DNA of 64,000 nt, from contig CBDEVU010000017.1 of the NCBI GenBank assembly GCA_965243715.1, forward strand, positions 806,001 to 870,000. The letters run 5' to 3'. The notes below the pieces were generated by a model, which saw only the letters and a list, made by a program, of their open reading frames with translations, made no database searches and was not told the DNA's origin. A program made the translations under genes and the position numbers. Source of the DNA: UBA11606 sp965243715 (GTDB taxonomy: Bacteria > Actinomycetota > Acidimicrobiia > Acidimicrobiales > Aldehydirespiratoraceae). This document shows positions 16,147 to 24,539 of this stretch, one piece after another; positions within the stretch are counted from its first letter, which is position 1, and the number at the start of each line of letters is the position of its first letter.

Positions 16147-16551
16147 TCATGTCCGATCCGGTTCGTGACCTCCACCATGCCAATGCCCGGTCGCTCGCCA
16201 GAGTTCGTAGTGAAAGAGCCACTCGGCAATCCACGGAAGGATCGTCTCGTCGATTCGTTGGCCGTTCCACTCGCCCGGGTAGTGGAGACACAGCTCGTTG
16301 CCGGGGAAGACGTGCGGAAGCTCTTCATCCTTGTTGATCACAATCGGTGGGTCGAGGACGACTACTTTTGCTCGTTTGAGTCCTTGGCGGTAGGAGACCT
16401 CGACTTGGTACACGTCGCTGATCGGTGTCGGCTGGATGGCACCTAACCACTTGATTCGTCCAGCGCTCACGGTGAGGCGTCCGCTGCCGAGGATGCTGCG
16501 CAGCCGGAAGGCCTCGAGAGCCACGTTCGGGATCGAGGTGTTACGAACCAT
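16147..16551 (-). CDS. CBASS E2-like protein (type II-short)
   Basis: 134 residues matching the stand-alone prokaryotic E2-like family seen beside CD-NTases. The probable catalytic cysteine is C88 in HVFPGNELCLHYPGEW, followed by DETILPWIAEWLFHYELWRA and the family ending TGHWHGGGHEP. In type II-short CBASS an E2 without E1 acts with the CD-NTase, presumably by conjugating or priming its C-terminus. No E1 (Cap2 full length) or JAB protease (Cap3) gene is nearby. Its ATG lies inside the end of the CD-NTase gene (11-base overlap), so it is the last gene of the operon. Confidence 0.82.
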   Translation of the reverse strand: MVRNTSIPNVALEAFRLRSILGSGRLTVSAGRIKWLGAIQPTPISDVYQVEVSYRQGLKRAKVVVLDPPIVINKDEELPHVFPGNELCLHYPGEWNGQRIDETILPWIAEWLFHYELWRATGHWHGGGHEPDRT

Positions 16552-17710
16552 AGAAGCGGTGCGGGCGAACCAACGTGCCGGTCGCGGTAGTGAGAGATGT
16601 CGCCGGTCCGGCGACGCTCAGTTGGCCGGTGGTGCGCAGGTTGTGGTAGTCATCACCGAGCTTCGCTGCAGCGCGTCGAACTCCGGGTCCGAAGCTTCGC
16701 TCAAGTCCGGCGGTGACTTGCTGAATCCCAGAGCCGGATCGCGCGTCGCTCAGATCCTTAAGGAGCACGCTGAGCCAGTTGATCATTGTCGGCTGTGCTG
16801 CCTGTGATTGAGCCCATCGGTCAGTGAAGTCCTCAGTCTCGCAGACGGGGTTCATCACGCTCAACGGCCCTGCGCCCATTCGATCCAGCATCGCCTGGGC
16901 TGCGAACTCAACAGCTACAGCGAGACTGATCTCACCGGCGTACGCCTGAGCGGCCATCGTGGTGATCAGGATCGACGGCGGATCAAACGTTTCGAGCTCT
17001 CCGACGAAGTGGACGTCCCGATGGCACTTCAGTACCTGTACGGTCCGCTGCAGTGTCGTCTTCACCTCCCAATCCGGGATGTCATCGACGGTGGAATCGC
17101 GTGCCGCGGCAAGGACGCTCTTTCGATTTAGCAGCTCAGAAACGCTTTGCTGGCGGAACCAATCTGCGAACGCCTTCGGATTGGTCACCAGCCACTGAGA
17201 GAGTGTTCGGTCCGAGATCAGCAGTTCATCAGGGCGCTTTCCGTTGGTCGAGTCCGTGCTCGGAATCGCCGGGAGGATGTCCATGTGAAAGTCCGCTCTG
17301 TAGTGAGCGGTCCAACATCGTTTGCCCTCTTGGACTGACGTCATTCCCACCGTTGAGCCGTGCTCGAGTTGGTACCGCATCACGCTCTCGCCAACGAGAT
17401 TCTTGAGGTCGGCCTTCGTGATGCTGGCCTTGTCCACGTCGTGGCGACAAACTAGGTCGACATCGAAGGGACTGTTCGCTTGCTCGTCGATCGGGCGAAC
17501 AGCGGTGCCGATTAGCAGCGACCCTTGGGGGTAGATAGCCCACGACGCCCCGCCTCTATCGTCAGCGAACTCAGCGAGGTAGCTCCCTAGGTGCTCGTAC
17601 AGTTCGGTCGCCCGCCTGAGCGTTTGCGGAGGAATATCGAGTGCCTCGGCGGTGCCTTCGAGGAGATGAGACACGATGTCGTCGGCTGTCTCCAGTTGTA
17701 CGGTTGTCAT
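16541..17710 (-). CDS. CD-NTase (cGAS/DncV-like nucleotidyltransferase) of CBASS
   Basis: 389 residues from ATG 17710, which overlaps the stop of the cap5-like gene (ATGA). It would make a cyclic oligonucleotide signal on phage infection. The active site is visible: GSLLIGT (63-69), FDVDLV with D83 and D85, and the third acidic residue D144 in ADFHMDILPAIP. TAHYRADFHMDILP is a typical CD-NTase block. The product (dinucleotide or trinucleotide) cannot be told from sequence by eye; the SAVED effector next door suggests a cyclic di- or trinucleotide. The C-terminus ends HRFYGS, without an obvious glycine tail. Confidence 0.9.
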   Translation of the reverse strand: MTTVQLETADDIVSHLLEGTAEALDIPPQTLRRATELYEHLGSYLAEFADDRGGASWAIYPQGSLLIGTAVRPIDEQANSPFDVDLVCRHDVDKASITKADLKNLVGESVMRYQLEHGSTVGMTSVQEGKRCWTAHYRADFHMDILPAIPSTDSTNGKRPDELLISDRTLSQWLVTNPKAFADWFRQQSVSELLNRKSVLAAARDSTVDDIPDWEVKTTLQRTVQVLKCHRDVHFVGELETFDPPSILITTMAAQAYAGEISLAVAVEFAAQAMLDRMGAGPLSVMNPVCETEDFTDRWAQSQAAQPTMINWLSVLLKDLSDARSGSGIQQVTAGLERSFGPGVRRAAAKLGDDYHNLRTTGQLSVAGPATSLTTATGTLVRPHRFYGS

Positions 17711-18882
17711 CTTGGATCTCCGTTCGGGGAGTTGGTCAGGCGAGTAGGGATTCGGAGAGCGGGTACGTAGCTCTGGTCGGTGCGGTGGTAGATGGTGGCG
17801 TTCGGTGCGGCGTTGTCCACTGGCCAAATGCGGCCGAACGACACAGCAGCCGACACCGGAGCCGCGGCGAAGACGTGCAGGTGTCGAACGTGCTTCTGTT
17901 GTTCCAACGCTGCTAACAGGCCTCGGGCCGCAGAGGTGAAGGATGCGAGAGTGGCTGAGGACTCAAATGTGGTTGTGCCGGGGACGTCGCCATTCGATGG
18001 CTCGATGACAAGAATGGGCAGTTCGGCCAAGTCTGCCGGCAGTTCGCCAGGATCGATCGAGCCGCTGGCGTTGATGATCAGCACCGCTGTCTCGCTCGCG
18101 ATCTGCGCCGGGGTCTGGTGGCCGAAGTTGATCGCTTCCGCTTCCCGATTCCACATCCACGAATCCGAGGACCGATGGCGCTCGTAGATGTCGCACGGAA
18201 CTGTGTCGTCGAGCAGGCTGCCGAGGGCAACGAGGAGCGGAAGAAGTCCGAACGCGAACACACTGACGTGGCTGACCTCCCCGTTCCGAGATGCTTCCCG
18301 AACTCGATCCACTTCGGCCGTGATCTGTCGAACCGCCTCTACCCAGTACTTGGGAGATCCAGGTGACGGGAGCCCCTGGAGGTTGATCGTGAGGCCGACG
18401 CCTCGTGGATCTGGCAGATACTGAGGTGTCCGAAGAGCGTGATCCATCGTCGCCTGCGCAGCGGCGACACGCTGCACAAGGTCGGTGTGCCCACGCACGT
18501 CGCCCGCCAGTCGAAGAACGATGGTCGTCCGCTCGGCATCCAGACCCGTGACGAAGTCGATCCAGGCTTCCTTGCGCTCCTTGTGTCGGAGAAGATACTC
18601 CTCTGTGTACAACGGGTCGATGAGTCTGCCGGTGTCGGCCGTGGTGTGTCCGGTCGGACACAACAGGATGAGGTTGCTGACGTCGTTGCGTTCGGTGGGT
18701 TTGACGCTGGATCTTCCTCGTGGCCCACTGGTGGACTCTCCTGCGATATGTGCAACCTCTCCGATTGACCGGATCTCCGCTCGATCTCCGAGGTGGGTGG
18801 TGAGGAGCGAGCGGGTGCAGATGATGCACCGCCCGGCTGCTCGTACCCAGACGACGCGCTTCGTCACTTCGCTAACGGCCAC
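17707..18882 (-). CDS. Cap5-like HNH-SAVED endonuclease effector of CBASS
   Basis: 391 residues. The N-terminal HNH nuclease has CIIC (C19, C22), GEVAHIAGES with the catalytic H45, ERNDVSNLILLCPTGHT with N70, C75 and H79, the normal HNH spacing with zinc cysteines. From about residue 130 a SAVED domain follows: VGLTINLQGLPSPGSPKYW, VSVFAFGLLPLLVALGSLL, and near the end HVRHLHVFAAAPVSAAVSFG, the last being the hallmark SAVED segment. Cap5 senses the cyclic nucleotide through SAVED and then degrades DNA, killing the infected cell. It is the gene before the CD-NTase in the same operon. Confidence 0.92.
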   Translation of the reverse strand: MAVSEVTKRVVWVRAAGRCIICTRSLLTTHLGDRAEIRSIGEVAHIAGESTSGPRGRSSVKPTERNDVSNLILLCPTGHTTADTGRLIDPLYTEEYLLRHKERKEAWIDFVTGLDAERTTIVLRLAGDVRGHTDLVQRVAAAQATMDHALRTPQYLPDPRGVGLTINLQGLPSPGSPKYWVEAVRQITAEVDRVREASRNGEVSHVSVFAFGLLPLLVALGSLLDDTVPCDIYERHRSSDSWMWNREAEAINFGHQTPAQIASETAVLIINASGSIDPGELPADLAELPILVIEPSNGDVPGTTTFESSATLASFTSAARGLLAALEQQKHVRHLHVFAAAPVSAAVSFGRIWPVDNAAPNATIYHRTDQSYVPALRIPTRLTNSPNGDPR

Positions 18883-18894
18883 GAGTTGTTGTCG

Positions 18895-19155
18895 CTACCG
18901 CTTGTCGCGGGGAGGCATCGGATCATTTCCACCGCCCACGGTGTCGGAGTCGCGGAAACGTCCGTTTCGGCCGGCGGTAGTTACTTCGCCGCCGCCGAGA
19001 TTGGTAACGATCTTTCGGGCGACTTGTTGAGCTTTGGCCTGGGTCCGGGTCCGGACGCTTGCCCGGTCCGCTCCTGGTGCCTTGACCTGCCACCCGCCGT
19101 CGGGATGTGGTGTGACAATGCGGCGGGTCGGGTTCGAGGTCTTCTTGGACCTCAT
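18895..19155 (-). CDS. Small DUF2188-like protein at the head of the CBASS operon
   Basis: 86 residues with RRIVTPHPDGGWQVKAPGAD and RTRTQAKAQQVARKIVTNLG, the short beta-strand plus helix pattern of DUF2188 proteins, followed by a basic, glycine-rich tail. The ATG at 19155 is preceded by a strong ribosome-binding site (GGAGGATAACTCT). It ends 12 bases before cap5, so it is probably cotranscribed. Such small proteins often sit in front of HNH or CBASS genes; their role is not known. Confidence 0.7.
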   Translation of the reverse strand: MRSKKTSNPTRRIVTPHPDGGWQVKAPGADRASVRTRTQAKAQQVARKIVTNLGGGEVTTAGRNGRFRDSDTVGGGNDPMPPRDKR

Positions 19156-19195
19156 AGAGTTATCCTCCGTATGTTAGTGATTTGAACCTTACTTT

Positions 19196-19218
19196 ATTAT
19201 ACTACACGAAATTCCGTG
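19196..19218 (-). promoter_or_regulatory. CBASS operon promoter -10 with overlapping palindromic operator
   Basis: On the minus strand a perfect TATAAT box (19201-19196) lies 40 bases before the ATG at 19155. Directly upstream, in the spacer, is the near-palindrome CACGAAATTCCGTG (19205-19218). No good -35 is visible. A palindrome in this position would suit a repressor; the divergent XRE-ImmA/IrrE protein is the obvious candidate. Binding is inferred. Confidence 0.6.
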
Positions 19219-19342
19219 CAAACTGTGTTCTTTGAAAAGAATAACTGAACCATCCTTCACTCGCTACAGTCGATTGCACTAGAAACTGAGGTGGGAGAGG
19301 GTCATCGCCGCCTCGCCTGCCGCCAACGGAGACAGAGGAAAG

Positions 19343-20479
19343 TTGAAGCCAGGGATGAACGAGGTGTCTGAGTACGTAGTTGAAGAGGCTCGCGGAGTAC
19401 TGCCGCTCTTCTCGGCAAATCGACTTCTCGCCCTTCGGGAACTCGACGGCCGGACCCAGAGCCAGCTCGCCAGAGATGCTGAGGTCACCCCTTCGGCACT
19501 CAGTCAAACCGAACGGGGGCTGACGACACCAACTGCTTCCAACCTAGCCCGACTTGCGATCCAACTGGGTGTTCAGCCAGCTGCGTTCGCTGACCGGGTC
19601 GAGTCCACGACAGCGATGCAGCCCCAGTTTCGCCATTTGCGCCGGACGCCGAAGAAGACTAGGAGGCAAGCCGAGCAGTTGGCATACGCAACGGCCGCGG
19701 TTGCGGAGGTGCTTCGCCGCCGGGTCGAGTTTCCTTCAGCATTTGGCTCGAGTGCTCCAATCGAACCTGACGCCATGATCGGCGACGTTGCGGATGACAT
19801 TGAGGAGGCGGCCGAGACGACCAGGAATGACCTAAACATAGCGCCGCACGAACCCAGCGGTGACGCCCTGATACAGGTGCTCGAACAAGGCGGAATCGCC
19901 GTAGTCCGTGATCCAAAGACGGGTCGAGATATTGATGCGTACTCGGCGATTATCAACGCGATCCCGCTGATCGTTCTCGATGGCGCAGAGTTGTCGGTCT
20001 GGGACCGCGACAACTTCAACCTCGCTCACGAACTTGGTCACCTGGTCATGCATAGCGGTGTCCCGCATACCCCCGGCACCCGAACGATTGAGGCTCAAGC
20101 GCACCGGTTCGCAGGCGCGTTTCTGGCACCAGCCGACGCGATCCTAGCCGAGTTGCCGAGGGACCTTGATTGGCCCCGCTACTTCGAACTCAAGCGCCGA
20201 TGGGGGATGTCGATGGCTGCTTTGGTTCGACGAGCGAAGGATCTTGAGGTGATCACGGACGCGACCTACACGCGCGCGATGAAGCAGCGCAGCGCCTACG
20301 GCTGGCGCAAAAAGGAACCCGGTTCGGCTGATCGAGCACTAACCCAGCCGACCTTCCTGTCACGCGCCATGACGATGACGGAACTCAACGTGGAGGATCT
20401 CGCAGTGGCTGCTCAAGTACCACCAGCCGTGGTCTCTCGAGTGGTCGGTCGACCGAGACCGTCGCTCCTCAGTCCGTAG
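19343..20479 (+). CDS. XRE helix-turn-helix protein fused to ImmA/IrrE metallopeptidase
   Basis: 378 residues. The N-terminal XRE domain (about 20-85) has LLALRELDGRTQSQLARDAE and VTPSALSQTERGLTTPTASN. The second half is a COG2856 zinc peptidase with NFNLAHELGHLVMHSG (HExxH) and, downstream, EAQAHRFAGAFLAPADAI, which supplies the third ligand region. In CBASS the separate CapH (helix-turn-helix) and CapP (COG2856) proteins control expression in response to DNA damage; in other systems XRE-ImmA fusions act as proteolytically controlled repressors. It is transcribed away from the CBASS operon. The start is TTG 19343 (after GAGGAAAG) or ATG 19355. Confidence 0.87.
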   Translation: MKPGMNEVSEYVVEEARGVLPLFSANRLLALRELDGRTQSQLARDAEVTPSALSQTERGLTTPTASNLARLAIQLGVQPAAFADRVESTTAMQPQFRHLRRTPKKTRRQAEQLAYATAAVAEVLRRRVEFPSAFGSSAPIEPDAMIGDVADDIEEAAETTRNDLNIAPHEPSGDALIQVLEQGGIAVVRDPKTGRDIDAYSAIINAIPLIVLDGAELSVWDRDNFNLAHELGHLVMHSGVPHTPGTRTIEAQAHRFAGAFLAPADAILAELPRDLDWPRYFELKRRWGMSMAALVRRAKDLEVITDATYTRAMKQRSAYGWRKKEPGSADRALTQPTFLSRAMTMTELNVEDLAVAAQVPPAVVSRVVGRPRPSLLSP

Positions 20480-21043
20480 CCATCGACGTCCATAGGATCG
20501 CCCGGTGGCCCGCCGATCGTCTCCGATGGGATTCCGACGCTCGTGCCGCAAGAACGGGGGCCGAGAGATCCTTCGATCTCGGTGACCGGCCGACAGCCCC
20601 TAGTAACTCGATGCCCACTATCCCTTGGCGAGCGGACTCGTCATCTCAAAGGGGTTCGAACCATTCCTCGAGGTGGAGCGAACCGGTCCGCATTTGGGCG
20701 CTTTCGGTCGTGTCGGGGTTGTCGATGCCGTCGAAGGGGGAGAGCGAGCATGTACTGGTGGTCGAGGTCCTCGGCTCTGCGGGCTTGGGGCCGCCAGCCG
20801 TCCTGGAGCTTCCCGGCGACTACGACGAGACAGGTGTAGAGACGGCGGGTCATGGCGAAGTCGTACAGATCGGCGTGCCGGTCGGGCAAGAACCGGTCGC
20901 TGAACGCCGCGCTGGTCGGTCTGCCCTCGGCGTACCGTCGTTCGTCGAGGAGGAAATTCCTCGACCATATCGACGGCGTCGGACACTGCCTGTTGTTTTG
21001 TTGGTGAGAGGTAGCGGCGATTCTCGGATCGATCTGCGTGGGC

Positions 21044-21473
21044 TCAAGATTCTGCGGTGAGACAGCGGGATATTGCCGGCGGCTTCGCGTTGGTGTAGAG
21101 GCGATCGAGCGCGTCGTCGAAGCGTTTTTCGAGGCTGGGGAAGAGGTGGCCGTACGTGTCGCGGGTGACGGTGATGGTGCTGTGGCCGAGGTTGTGGAAT
21201 CGGGTGCCTTCCGGGGGTTGGCGCGTTCGACTGCCGGCTTGTAGTGGCGTGGGTACCAGTTCGAATGGCGGAACAGACTGCCCTGGGAGTTCGACCAGAC
21301 GGAGTTGCTCGGCTCATGCCTACGGAGATGGCCCGCGAGTTCGTCCACGAAGTTCGCCGGGATCGACACTGAGCGCCGCTCGTAGGTCTTTGTCGGAACG
21401 ACTTGGAGTTCGCCGTGTGCTTCTGACACTGACTCGTGGACCTCCACTCGTCTGCGCATGAGGTCGAAGCCCA
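21044..21473 (-). pseudogene. Tyrosine recombinase (phage-type integrase) C-terminal pseudogene
   Basis: Minus strand. One frame gives LMRRRVEVHESVSEAHG, VPTKTYERRSVSIP and LFRHSNWYPRHYKPAVERA, the typical integrase segment before the catalytic core. Near 21220 there is a deletion and frame change, after which a second frame reads EGTRFHNLGHSTITVTRDTYGH and LFPSLEKRFDDALDRLY, the C-terminal end with the last catalytic tyrosine. The HxLRHT block is missing and the upstream part has stop codons, so the gene is dead. The region 20480-21043 holds only decayed sequence without a supportable gene. Confidence 0.8.
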
Positions 21474-21532
21474 GAGAGTATCGAGTTCACCAGCGCGGCG
21501 GGTGGTGGGATCGGTGCGCCGCGGAGGATCAA

Positions 21533-22025
21533 CTAGAGGGCAGACGGCTTGTCCGTAGGCGGCGGATCCCGAGGTGGAGGTGGTGTTGCCGCAGCGACCC
21601 ACATCACCGGGGTGCTGGGATCCTGCGTTGCCGATCGTGCTAACGACGGAGCTGGGGACGACCGAAAGACCGTGGTGCCGACGTCGACTGCGATGTCGCT
21701 GGCAGATCCCGACAGGCATAGATGTCTGACCGTGACTGGCACGGCGTCGTACATGTTGTGGGGGTCGCGGCGCCCGTCGCCGTAGCTGTCTACGCCGAAG
21801 ATCACCCAAGTTGGAAGGGATGAACTGCATCGGCCCTACAGTCCGGTTCCAGACGGCATCGACGGACAGTGCCAGGTCCAAGGTGACTGCTAAGCGCGTT
21901 GCTGCGGGGCCTGGGAGGTCGACGACCGCCAGGACGTCGGAGCGGATCACGAGTTCGTTCAGAGTCGGACGAGGGTCGATGAGTTCGTCGAGTAGGTCGC
22001 TGGTTAGGTAGTCAGCGGCAGCGAC
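21533..22025 (-). pseudogene. Lytic transglycosylase-like protein, C-terminal remnant with frameshift
   Basis: Minus strand. The first frame reads DYLTSDLLDELIDPRPTLN and then VGPMQFIPS; after one extra base near 21800 the next frame continues TWVIFGVDSYGDGRRDPHNM and YDAVPVTVRHLCLSG. GPMQFIPSTW followed by D-G-R-x-DPHN is the signature of SLT/MltB-type lytic transglycosylases, which are common in conjugative and phage elements. The N-terminus is missing. Together with the recombinase this marks an old integrative element. Confidence 0.7.
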
Positions 22026-22174
22026 GTGTCATGCCTGGGTAGTGGCGGCGGGCTTCGCTGTCTTGGTGATCCACTGGACACAGACGGTGCCGTGCTCGCT
22101 CCCGCGTACGGCCTGCCCGTAGCGGCGTTGGCGGGAGAGAACAGTCCGCTGGTGCCGGTGTGATGCCAAGGCGT

Positions 22175-22416
22175 TCACCACCTACCGGTGATGCCGGACT
22201 CGATGGCGGCAACGATCCGGGCTGTGACCTGAGCGCCGAATTCGTCGTAGTGCATCACGATCACCGCCCCGCCTTCTCAGCGACAGCCCGGGTGTGGACC
22301 TAGCGCAGCCACTCGGGCCAGCGGGATTGCATCCGCAGCGGCCCCGCCGGATCGTCGACGACGGAGATGATGAGGTCCTCGACACCGGGCGGTTGGATGA
22401 GATCGGTGGTGGACAT
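22175..22416 (-). pseudogene. Small unrecognised gene interrupted by stops
   Basis: It starts at ATG 22416 after a good ribosome-binding site (GAAGGAAG) and reads MSTTDLIQPPGVEDLIISVV before a stop at 22302-22300. A second piece in another frame, MHYDEFGAQVTARIVAAIES, ends at 22175. The two look like the start and end of one small protein of about 75-80 residues. No family was recognised. Between 22417 and 22744 nothing else is supportable. Confidence 0.4.
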
Positions 22417-22744
22417 GATGTGCTTCCTTCGTGGGCTTGGTTCGTGAGCCGCCCCGTGCCACGGGGACGAAGAGAGCGAAGAAGATGGAGCCCCCGCAGC
22501 GCAACGAGGAGGAACGACCTTCGCAGCGAACAAGCCCGTGTCGGGCTCACACCCGAACCGAGCCAGGAGGGGCGCAGTGCGGTGGTGCCGACGTACTTTC
22601 ACGGGGTCGCCTGTGGGTGCTGAACTTCTTCTAACGGTTTTCGGTCGATGTCACGAGCGCCACCTACGATAAGATAAGGTGTGACTCGTCGTTTCTGCGA
22701 CCGGAGGTGTGCCCGATGATCCCAGCGCCAGAAATGGCGGAGAT

Positions 22745-22963
22745 ATGACGCTGATGATTTCGGGGAGTCCTGTCGGTCACGATATGACATGGGATGGTGT
22801 GGCAATTCTCACCCTTGGGTCTGGTGGTGAACGGGTGGAGCAGTCGCTCCTGATCACCCCAAGTGTTGTCGCGATCGAGGGTCGTCGTTGGAGTTCAGTC
22901 GATACGGCTCGCACGTCTGGCGAGGCCGTCGTCCGGCCTTCATGTCCATCGCCAGTCTGGTGA
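22745..22963 (+). CDS. Possible small protein before the nuclease-like pair
   Basis: 72-residue frame from ATG 22745, preceded by GGCGGAGAT, beginning MTLMISGSPVGHDMTWDG and ending 10 bases before the next start. No family was recognised. It could equally be the front of the following gene in a shifted frame. Confidence 0.3.
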   Translation: MTLMISGSPVGHDMTWDGVAILTLGSGGERVEQSLLITPSVVAIEGRRWSSVDTARTSGEAVVRPSCPSPVW

Positions 22964-22973
22964 GGGTGGACCG

Positions 22974-24062
22974 TTGGAGATCTCCGAGGACATCCGGGCG
23001 GCGTTCGGGCTTGGACCGATGGCATGGGGCTTCGCTGATTGGTTCTGCGTCGACCATGCGGTGGTGCTGAAGACCGACGGCAGCCGTGTCATCCTCGCGT
23101 CGTCCAACGGACCGAACGTGCTGATCTACCCGAAGTCGCTGCGCACTGTGTCGTCCAACGGGCAGTCTGAGCGAGGTTCGGGCAAGCTTGGGCTCGTGCC
23201 GCTACCACCAACGGCCCGATGGGCGATCAGCCCTCGTTGCCACCTGTTCCGAGCAGTCTACGAATCTGCTCGATTCGAAAACTTCAAGAGTTGGGAACAG
23301 GTCGAGCCGTCGTTCCTCGCTGCCATGTCGGAGTTTGACGCATCGATCCCCAGGACGATCGTGTCGAACATGTCCGACACGGAGAAGTCCGAACTGAGCG
23401 CTGACTTGCAAGACGGCAAGGGCGACTTCTTCAATGACCTTCTGGCTCTCCTTCTCGAGAACTGCTCAGGAATCGACTTTCTCTCCACCCGCAGGAAAGT
23501 TCCTGGACTGATAGTCCACACACACAATCTCGACGGCGTCTATCCGGGCACGGGACCGATCAAGTTCATGCCCGAGGCCAAGATGATGGGTACTCCCAAG
23601 CACATCAACAGCCCCACGCAGAAAAAGACTGGTCGGCCGGGATCGGCTGATCTCGACAAGCGGGTGAAGGAACTGCCGTTCAAATGCATCGACTTGAAGG
23701 GCGAGTCCAGCCGTCTCATAACGATCGAAGGCGGCTCCCCTGTGGCTGGTGGCGCAGGCCGCGGTGACCTCACCATCTGGCTCCGCTCCATCGACCCAGG
23801 GATCTACTTCTGCATAGCCGTGCGAGTCATTAACGAGGCCGACTTCGAACGAACGATGAAGTGGGCGTCAACCGCCCAGCAGGTTCTCGATGCCGTCGGT
23901 GTCTACTGGTTTGAGTCAGTCGACGACACCTTCACGACCTACCGGCGGAGGGGCGGCGTCCCGGCCGATCTTGACCTGGGTCGAGTCCTGTACGAGGCAT
24001 GTACCGACCTGAGCGCTGCAGCAACCCCGGCTAGCCCCTACCTGGTAGCAGGGGAATCTTGA
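22974..24062 (+). CDS. Putative PD-(D/E)XK restriction-endonuclease-like protein
   Basis: About 362 residues from TTG 22974, preceded by GAGGGTGGA; the frame is open from 22863. The central region has KGDFFNDLLALLLENCSG, HTHNLDGVYPGTGPIKFMPE and AKMMGTPKHI, giving a D...E-A-K arrangement typical of a PD-(D/E)XK nuclease core, then GRPGSADLDKRVKELPFKCI and DLKGESSR. Similar long hypothetical proteins with this core occur in actinobacteria (from memory). The nuclease call is inference. It is followed after 7 bases by another nuclease-like gene, so the two probably work together. Confidence 0.5.
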   Translation: MEISEDIRAAFGLGPMAWGFADWFCVDHAVVLKTDGSRVILASSNGPNVLIYPKSLRTVSSNGQSERGSGKLGLVPLPPTARWAISPRCHLFRAVYESARFENFKSWEQVEPSFLAAMSEFDASIPRTIVSNMSDTEKSELSADLQDGKGDFFNDLLALLLENCSGIDFLSTRRKVPGLIVHTHNLDGVYPGTGPIKFMPEAKMMGTPKHINSPTQKKTGRPGSADLDKRVKELPFKCIDLKGESSRLITIEGGSPVAGGAGRGDLTIWLRSIDPGIYFCIAVRVINEADFERTMKWASTAQQVLDAVGVYWFESVDDTFTTYRRRGGVPADLDLGRVLYEACTDLSAAATPASPYLVAGES

Positions 24063-24069
24063 GGTTCTC

Positions 24070-24498
24070 GTGTTGCGTATCTCAGAGTTGTCGACACTGG
24101 AGGAGGCACTCACATCACGTTGGAACGAGATTCAGAGTGACAGGTCCGTTTTCATCACGAGGTCACTGACTGCGGCCGTCTCAAAGTGGGGGCGTCTGCA
24201 CCGCTTCGAGGTGGCCCATGAAGCTCTAATCGATACTCCCGGCTACGTGTCCGCAAAGGGCATAACTCGAACGAAGGGATACCTGGATCTACTGCTAGTC
24301 CGTGGCTCCCTCAGAGTGGCAATCGAGATCGACCGAGGAAATAAGGCCTTCTCGCTGGCGAAGCTGGAACGAGCGGTGCATAGCCGTGGAGCAGAAGCAA
24401 TCTGGATTAAGTGGGGGGCTCCTGTCAAAGTGCGCATCCCGCCCCGAGTGCATCTGATAAAGCTGTCCTACTCGGAAGTATCACGGCCCGATCGCTGA
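24070..24498 (+). CDS. Small putative nuclease-like protein
   Basis: 142 residues from GTG 24070, which closely follows the previous gene. It contains KGYLDLLLVRGSLRVAIEID and RGNKAFSLAKLERAVHSRGA, a D...E-x-D strand pattern followed by a helix with S-x-x-K-L, as in small PD-(D/E)XK-type proteins. Its partner is the larger nuclease-like protein. No further function can be given. Confidence 0.45.
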   Translation: MLRISELSTLEEALTSRWNEIQSDRSVFITRSLTAAVSKWGRLHRFEVAHEALIDTPGYVSAKGITRTKGYLDLLLVRGSLRVAIEIDRGNKAFSLAKLERAVHSRGAEAIWIKWGAPVKVRIPPRVHLIKLSYSEVSRPDR

Positions 24499-24539
24499 GA
24501 TCCATCTTCGCTATCGGAGCGTGTTTGGGATGCCCCTGT

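Noticed and set aside
20611..21060. Plus-strand frame of 149 codons
   Set aside because: It has no recognisable protein character and covers the decayed integrase region on the other strand.
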